Of a stretch of 64,000 bases of DNA, positions 57,389 to 64,000 are shown piece after piece. The stretch spans positions 248,001-312,000 of the forward strand of contig PUDQ02000067.1 of assembly GCA_002964805.2 (NCBI GenBank), in the 5' to 3' direction. Below the pieces are notes generated by a model, which saw nothing but the letters and a program-made list of their open reading frames with translations, was not told the DNA's origin and searched no databases. How positions within the stretch are numbered: position 1 is the stretch's first letter; every line of letters begins with the position of its first letter. The translations under genes were made by a program, and so were the position numbers. This DNA comes from Trametes villosa (Eukaryota; Basidiomycota; Agaricomycetes; Polyporales; Polyporaceae).

Positions 57389-59200
57389 ATGGCGTCCTCG
57401 AGTTCTGCTGCCGGGGCACAGGATGTTGCTCTCGTCAAGTCTCTGTGAGCGAGCGCCCCTCGGTATAGACGACTGGTGGAAGTTGCAGCTAACGTGCAGC
57501 GTTTCCCTCGCAGATCCGCAACGAACTACTGCGGGATTGCAGCCACGGGTACGTAGCGCGCGAGGAAGTGCTTGCGTGTCGACAAGAAGCACTCATCTCG
57601 GCGAACGTAGCGTTGCTCGTCTACGACATCGCCGTCACCTTCGACAAGGAATACCTATTCGTGTGGCGCTCGGCGAAGAGCAGGGTCTCGCGAGCGCTAT
57701 ACGTGTACAACAGGTACATGATCCTGTTGTACTCCCTCCTAGTCCTCGGGACGGCTCCAGCGATATCAGACACTATGAGTACGCGAAAGGTATCCCAAAA
57801 TATATTACTAAAGTGCTCCTGCGCAGAGGTATATATGCGTATTTTCAGCTCTCTCTTCCATGCACTCCTCACGCCGAAGCCCTGCCATGAAGCTGCGCCA
57901 CTCTCGTCTGGCTCGCTTACTCCGTCCAGATCTTAAGCCTGGTCGGCCCCGCCCGTGAGTACTCCCCGCTCGGCTATTGTCACTCTGCACACGCGCTGAC
58001 AGCATGGTGTCCCAGTGTTCACCACTCTGCGCATCTACGCACTCTCCAACAAGAATAGGGCACTCGGCGGGGTGGCGCTCGTTTTGAGCCTGGCTCCCTT
58101 CATCATGAATGCTGTCGGTATCCGCCCCGTTCTTATTATATGCTGGTTCCTGGCTGATATAGTAGAACATACTGCAGAGCATCTCGTACCAGATATCGCC
58201 CATCAATCTGCCTTCGCCGCTTAACTGCAGCTCGTATAGCACCACGAGCACAAGCCTCTTCCTAGGGTAGGCCGTCAGAGCCTCGCCTGAGGCTCCTCAC
58301 TCAAGTTGATGCGATGTTTTCAACCTTCGTGATCGCGCTAGATGTGAGTACGAAAGGCCATATGAGCGAACATACAAGTATTGACCTTCCCGAATAGTGA
58401 CGATCGGCTCGAGAGGCTGCCTGATCCTCTCGGACCTGCTCGCCGTCGTCGTGACCTGGCGCCGAACACGGACGGCACATCGAGCGACGAGAGGCGTGCT
58501 GCGGCGGCCCTCCCTGGAGCAGGTCATGTGGGAAAACGGTGGGCTGGACGCGGCTCTCGACGCCTCTTCCTCGCGTGCTGATTTATGACGATGCATAACA
58601 GGAAATATATACTTCTGGTTCGTTCTCGTGCTAAGATCAGGTGCTATTCCCCGCGTCCTAACTGACTGGGACGCAGCACACTGGTGTCCATGAACGTGGT
58701 GGACATGGCGTTAGTCATATTCTCGGTGCGTCCTTCGCCGATCACCCCGCCTAATCTCCCAACTGACCCCCTTCTGAAGACCACAATACAACCCGGCGCG
58801 GGCTCTTACATCCTGGAGTTCGTTGACCCGTAAGGCCATCCGCGCCGCTTGCGCCACCTGCACGTCATCGCTGACCCTCCCGCACAGCATCTCCTCGGTG
58901 CTGAACAGCCGCTTCCTCCTCGCCCTCCACGAGACCCGAACGCGGCTCGAGGGTGCCGACGCGTCCACGGCGTCCTCGTTCTCCCTCCACCTGGGCAGTG
59001 ACAGTGGCGATTGGCAGAGGGAGATCCGAGTCGGGTCGCCCGAGCTCCCGGCGTACCTCGGCTCTCTCGGGGGCCATATCCGCTCCTGCGGTGACGAGAG
59101 CTTACAGTCGCTCGACTTCGCGCGACCGTCGTGCGGAGATGACACCGAGCCTGACTCGCCTGAGGGAGAGGGTATGCCGGCGGGCGGGGTACTGGTATAA
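57389..59200 (+). CDS. DUF6533 multi-pass membrane protein, copy I
   Basis: Exons: 57389-57444, 57514-57548, 57611-57789, 57827-57828 (AG), 57893-57954, 58016-58113, 58178-58266, 58342-58343 (AT), 58398-58538, 58602-58617, 58677-58725, 58780-58829, 58888-59200. Total 1092 nt, 363 residues. Core YDIAVTFDKEYLFVWRSAKS and YNRYMILLYSLLVLGTAP. The donor that ends exon 3 in every other copy is changed here (GACACT followed by ATGAGT instead of GTGAGT/GTAAGC). The next in-frame donor, 15 nt on (AAG/GTATCC), keeps frame and adds MSTRK, leaving an intron of only 37 nt. It lacks the C-H promoter motif. With A and B it forms the more diverged outer set. Confidence 0.83.
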
Positions 59201-59499
59201 TGTGGTATCGAAGACGCCCTGTGCGGCTTTCCCTAGGTACGTCGGGGCCCGGACGAAGACAAGACGTGCGTCGTACCGCGCGTTCATATATACGTGCAGT
59301 TCGTTATATGTTACCGCATTGCCTCCGGAACAATTCTTGGTACGCCTCGCGCCTGTACTTGGTCGCCCGCAGTTCGAGTCAACGATCATTCGAAGGCGCA
59401 TCGGAATCATCGTGAAGAGCATGAATGCGGGTAATAATACAGAATCGTAAGCTAGTGATACATCCAGAAAGGGTCTGTCCGTTTATACGTTGATACAGC

Positions 59500-60068
59500 T
59501 CAGTCATGGGGGGCACGAGCCTCGCCCTGCGCCGCGGCCTTTCCGCCAGACTCGCGAAGTTCGCCCTTCTCGTGCATCGCGGGCTTGCTCAAGACCTTTC
59601 CGGCGACCTGAAGTGAGACGATAGTCAGTGTTACTGATCCTGATAACCACGCCACAGAGCACTCACTTTCTGCGTCTTGCCAATAATCCTGTCCGTGATC
59701 TTCGCCTTGCCCTCCGGAAGGTCTGAGTTGCCGCCAATAGCGACGCCGCCGCGCTCGGTCGGCTCAACGCCTAGCGGACGGTCCTCGGTGAACGCCGTGC
59801 GGCCGCCCTGCGTGTCCGCGGAAGACTCGAGGCCGGTCGAGTGCTGGCCGCCGGCCATGACGGCGCCGGTGTCGGTGCCCGCGCCGAACTCGCGTTGGTT
59901 GCGGTCCTGCCAGACGCGCGAGTCGTTCGTGACGTCCGCGCTGTAGTTTGGCGCGGCCTGAGAGGCGGCACCGCGCGCGCCCGGGAGGACGTCGGAGGAG
60001 TTGTGGATGTGGTGGGACGGCGGGGGCTGCGCGGTGAAGGTCTCGTTGGTGGTCGGGAACTGCGACAT
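59500..60068 (-). CDS. Small hydrophilic basidiomycete protein (CsbD-like character)
   Basis: Exon 1 59667-60068, intron 59608-59666 (59 bp, GTGAGT to CAG), exon 2 59500-59607; 510 nt, 169 residues. It starts MSQFPTTNETFTAQPPPSHH, is polar and without membrane segments, and has GLESSADTQGGRTAFTEDRP, DLPEGKAKITDRIIGKTQK-VAGK and the ending MHEKGELRESGGKAAAQGEA-RAPHD. The GKxxxIDxxxGK...HEKGELRExGGK pattern is common in basidiomycete proteins of unknown function and resembles CsbD-type stress proteins in composition. That link is weak and based on memory of the pattern. The gene marks the right flank of the array. The 300 bp between copy I and this gene hold nothing recognised. Confidence 0.75.
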
Positions 60069-61370
60069 AGTGGATAATGTGGGGGTGTGGATGTGTTGGG
60101 AGGTTGTGGTGTGATGCTTGTGCGGAATAGATGGTTTAGTAGAGAAGGCTATCTGGGGGTTTGTGGTCTTATATGTTGCAGAGGCGAATGCAGTAGCGCC
60201 GGGAGGTGGGGATACGTATGACGTCACTGGCGTCATGTCTCCAGAGGAAACTCCTCAGCTTGGTGACCTGCGGGGCGTCCGCATGATGAGCCAGGCTTCC
60301 TGTGGATCCTTGTTCGGGTACAGTTAATTCTTTCCGGCGGTGCTACATACCAATCTCGTGCCAGTGGGCTCTGAGATCTGAGATCTGAAGCTTGAAGTGT
60401 CGAGGAAGCGCCGGTGCGATCGCGATCACGAGCGCCACAAAGTTCGCGAAGCGCGTCAAACGCGCGACGCGTCAAGGGAGGATCGCCGGGCCCCGCCACA
60501 ACCGTGACAAGCGCGACGTACAATGTTGCCACCGTGCTCCTTCCCTCTCGATTCGGACAATATTTACCATGGGGGCTAACGGCGTGATGTGTTCCTGCTG
60601 GAGTGAAGCTGAGGAGCGCATGTCGATCGAGCGCACTTCCACCGGGACGATCTCACCTGTGGCGCACTGCGAACTGCCCAATATGTTCTCACCTTCTGAC
60701 GGGTCATGTCAAGATTCGAAGGGAACGTAGCGACGTATATGCAACTCATCGCGAAGCACAGAAGGGTGGAGCTTCGAAAACGATCGTAGGGACTGCGCGT
60801 TTTGTACATATATAAGGGAGGGCCCGCCATTGAACTCATAACCCTGTTCTCTCACCTCTTCCTACTCAACTACGCATGGGAACTTGTCCTTCCAACGCAA
60901 CAATCCTCCAACATACCGCCTCGTCGAGTATCACGGTCGCTGCCGTGCTTAAAGCACGCCACAAGTCGTACGTGAGCTACCCGCTCATGAAGAGCCACTG
61001 ACATCTTCAACGCCTCTCTTCTCCAGAGATTCTATCAACTCTCCGTTGACACTTTCCGAGACTCTTCCACGCCGGCACTTGGTCTGTCTGCCAATGAATT
61101 GACCGTACTTAGCTGCGGAGTCCGGATTTGCGCACGCGAGGATATCTGGGCGCTTGTGCGTCGGTAACTTTCCGCGTGGCTTTGTTTGCGCGTGACAAAC
61201 AACTCGGTGGCGACGACTTTTGCCTTCGCGATTTTTGGCGGGTCGGACTGGCTTGTGCTCTAGAGGAGGGGATCTTTGCTGGTTCGCTCTCTCGCTTCTA
61301 AAACGTCCTAATCTCCCCTTCGTCACCCTTCTACTCCTGGGTTCTCACTTGCTCGCTGGTCTCGACGACG
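60069..61370. promoter_or_regulatory. Intergenic region upstream of the small hydrophilic protein and rpo41
   Basis: It holds the divergent upstream sequences of both genes. A TATA box (ACATATATAAGG, near 60808) followed by a C/T-rich stretch precedes a short open frame at 60876. Otherwise no gene was recognised. Confidence 0.5.
60876..61001 (+). CDS. Candidate small ORF behind a TATA box
   Basis: 41 codons from MGTCPSNATILQHTASSSIT to MKSH-stop. Support is only positional: a TATA box about 65 bp upstream, a pyrimidine-rich leader, and a possible GTGAGC donor inside (after AAGTCGTAC). No homology was recognised. Confidence 0.25.
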   Translation: MGTCPSNATILQHTASSSITVAAVLKARHKSYVSYPLMKSH

Positions 61371-64000
61371 ATGATCCCTCTCACGCGACGAAACGCTGCT
61401 CGGGGAGCCTCTCTCGTCTCCTACTCTCGTCAGAGCCTCCCCCGGCCTGCCCGTCTCTATTCGACGCCCACCAAAAAGCTCGATGCCGAGGCGGTCCCTT
61501 CGCATGCTGGGCCCAGCGCGGAGTACCCGCCGTACATGCCTCCCACCTCCAGTTCGTCTATCCACCAGGAGATGCACGGCTTTCTCCGTCGGCCAGCACA
61601 GTACACCATCCTCCCGACGCCGCTCCCCTCAGACTCCGCGGCTGGGTCGCAAGAGTATCTCTTCACGGACTCGGTAACACAGGACATCGTCGCCGTGATG
61701 GACGCTTGTCTGCACAACCTCCACGACGTCCCGCGCGCAAAGGAGATCTTCGAGCAGCTCCGGGAAACGAAACGCGGCGACCAGCTGCTGGACGTGCGGC
61801 TCTACAACCAGTTCCTGCAGGCGTTCTTCGACATGGCGACAGAAAAGGAGCCGAACAACCTCTCGCACTGGCTGGAAGAGGCTTGGGTCCTCTACAACGA
61901 GATGGAGACCGACCGCGAGAGGGTGCAGCCGACCGCGAACACCTACGCCGTCATGCTTCGTATTTGGCTGCGTCACAACCCGGACTCTGCTTCCCCAGTC
62001 CAGATCAGCGGCGCGGAGGTACACGACCCCATGTCGCTCCTTCGCAGCATGATCAGCCGTCAGGTAGCGCCCGCGTTGGTTGTCGCCGACCGCGCGTTCA
62101 CTACTAGCGAAGAAGCAACGGAGGCCATCAAGGCCCTTTCCAAGGCTGCGGTGCAGATGGGTCTCTCAAGCGTCGTCAATGAGCTTGGCTTGGCCGACAG
62201 CCTCGGTCGGCAGGTGGAGGACCCTTTGGAGGATGTGCCGGAAGCCATTCCCGTGATGAAGTCCAAGGTGCGTAAATCGCTGTGTAACTGAGCTTGTGCC
62301 TTGCTAACACGGCGTAGGAGCTCCCCACGGTCGACGTCCAGCGGAACGAAGACGGAGCGGTCACCCAGCTGACTTCCAACGAGCCTGCCCCGCACCCTAA
62401 CGGCGACATCCCGTTCAACCTGGAGACTCTTCGCCGGCATCTGGGCCAGGTCATCCTCGCACGCCGTGTGCTCTCGGAGGATCTCGTTCTGCGTCAGCGC
62501 CTGCTGGAACAGTCGGTATACAACGTCGCGGTGGAGCGCATGAAGCACCAGGCGGAGCTGTTTGATCAGCTCGGCTTGCCCAGCAAGAGCCTGCATTCCA
62601 CCGACCTCCGGACGTGGATGTGGCATTGGCACGTCAAGTTGCAAGCGCGTATCGAGGCCGAGATTGCGAACCTGGAAGTCGAGGAGCGTATCATTGGTAC
62701 GTCCACGCACATTGACGCGAAAACGCCGAGCTCACACTGCAGCAGCTCGTCTCAAGAGGAAGGGAAGCAAAGAGGAAGCACAGCTCAGCCCGTTCTTGAA
62801 GCTGCTGAAGCCCGAGAAGCTATCGCTCATCACGGTCCTCGAGCTGATGCACCTCCACGGCTCGGGGGGCGTGCAGGACGGCATGAAGACTGCGCGGGCC
62901 TTGCTTGCTGTAGGCCGAGCCGTCGAGAGCGAGTACAAGGCGGAGATGTGCAAGAAGAACAACATCTCGGTCCCGAATGCGACGCCTGCGCGCCCCGGGG
63001 ACCAGAACGTCTTCACGAACCTCGGCTACCGCGACTTGCACGCGCGCCGCGTCACCGCCCGGAAGTACATGGAGGACTCCGAGGAATGGACGTCGGACTG
63101 GTCGCAGCTCGTCCGGGTGAAGATTGGCAGCTTCCTCGTCGACTGCCTCATGGATGTCGCTACGGTTCAGCGAACCATCAAGGACCCGCGAACCGACGAG
63201 AAAATGTAGGTTGATCCGTGGTATACTTGTCCTCCCGGTATCTGACGCTGGTTCGCAGCACCGAGGACCAGCCTGCCTTCTTTCACTCGTACGAGTACCT
63301 ACGGGGCCACAAGCTCGGCGTGATCAAGTTCAACCCCGCCGTCGCGGAGCGGATGTCCAAGGATCCGATCGGGGAGACCCTCCACCCGCGGCACCTGCCT
63401 ATGCTCGTCAAGCCCAAGCCGTGGCTCAGCTACAACAACGGCGGCTACCTGTACAACCGGACCTGGGCCATGCGGTTCAAGGAGTCGCGCGAGCAGGAGC
63501 TCTATCTCCGCCATGCGTCGGACGCTGGCCGCCTCGAGCTCGTCTTCGCCGGCCTGGACGTGCTCAGCAGCACCCCGTGGCAGATCAACCGCCGCGTGTT
63601 CGACGTCGTGCTGAAGGTGTGGAACTCGGGCGAGCGGTTCTGCAAGATACCGCCCGCTGTGCCCGACGAGCCGGAGCCTGAGCGGCCGCCGAACATGGAG
63701 TTCGACAACAAAGCAAAGATGGTCTACCTCGAGCGCCAGAAGACGTGGATGCAGGCGAAGGCTGCGAACCATTCCGACCGATGCAGCATCAACTACAAGG
63801 TCGAGATCGCGCGTGCGGTGAGTGCCATCCTGCATGGGGCTGGAGACAACTACTGACGTCCATTTATAGTTCCTTGGCGACACCATCTATCTCCCGCACA
63901 ACGTCGACTTCCGCGGCCGCGCGTATCCCATTCCTCCCCACCTAAGCCATATCGGTGACGACCTCTCGCGTGGCCTGCTCCTCTTCGGTGAGGCAAAGCC
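61371..64000 (+). CDS. rpo41: Mitochondrial DNA-directed RNA polymerase, N-terminal half; runs off the window
   Basis: Single-subunit, T7-like RNA polymerase that transcribes mitochondrial DNA. Exons: 61371-62267, 62318-62696, 62743-63205, 63259-63817, 63870-past 64000; phases agree. [20 protein letters not shown] and [11 protein letters not shown] form an Arg/Ser-rich mitochondrial targeting-like start. The N-terminal extension has PPR-like helices ([27 protein letters not shown]). Then [77 protein letters not shown] and, in the last visible exon, [20 protein letters not shown] then [15 protein letters not shown], the conserved start of the polymerase core. The catalytic domain lies beyond the window. 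No defects seen. Confidence 0.95.

Noticed and set aside
1..64000. CRISPR arrays, bacterial operons or riboswitches
   Set aside because: The sequence is eukaryotic with dense spliceosomal introns. No direct-repeat/spacer arrays were seen.

Overview
The window is nuclear DNA of an agaricomycete fungus (Basidiomycota; polypore-like is a guess). It is GC-rich, has very many 50-70 bp introns, and carries basidiomycete families: a CYP64-like P450, DUF6533 membrane proteins, PalI/SUR7 proteins, a Tnp2-type CACTA element and an agaricomycete LINE. Single-copy housekeeping genes flank or interrupt the array: an AP-1 beta adaptin (1-513, minus, partial), histone H2A.Z (12081-12761, minus), a small basidiomycete hydrophilic protein (59500-60068, minus) and the mitochondrial RNA polymerase (61371-end, plus, partial). 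A complete P450 lies at 2984-5308.

The core (6.5-59.2 kb) is an array of nine DUF6533 genes, all on the plus strand, called copies A to I here. I worked out exon structures by hand. All nine give uninterrupted reading frames (349-387 codons) with the same 13-exon plan. From copy C onward the repeated unit is about 5-6 kb: a DUF6533 gene, a block 'Y' (unknown ORF with a TATA box), a conserved inverted-repeat element, a PalI/SUR7-like gene, a block 'X' (unknown), and the next DUF6533 gene. Every DUF6533 gene reads as intact. Of the SUR7-like copies only the first (13392-14289) is intact; the other five are pseudogenes.

The most unusual feature is inside the DUF6533 genes. To keep frame, all nine need two separate 2-nucleotide exons. 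One is AG, bounded by (C/T)AG upstream and GT downstream (GC in copy B). The other is AC, AT or GT, bounded by AG upstream and GT downstream. There is also a 16-nt exon. Each 2-nt exon sits between two ordinary short introns with recognisable branch points.

Three mobile insertions break the array. A 6.4-kb CACTA-like element with two intact convergent genes (25977-32385) splits SUR7 copy P3. A 661-bp fold-back element has two inverted arms, each with a tRNA-like module (32536-33196). A 5'-truncated LINE (about 42434-47230) carries an RNase H-like domain between endonuclease and reverse transcriptase that has lost most of its catalytic acids.
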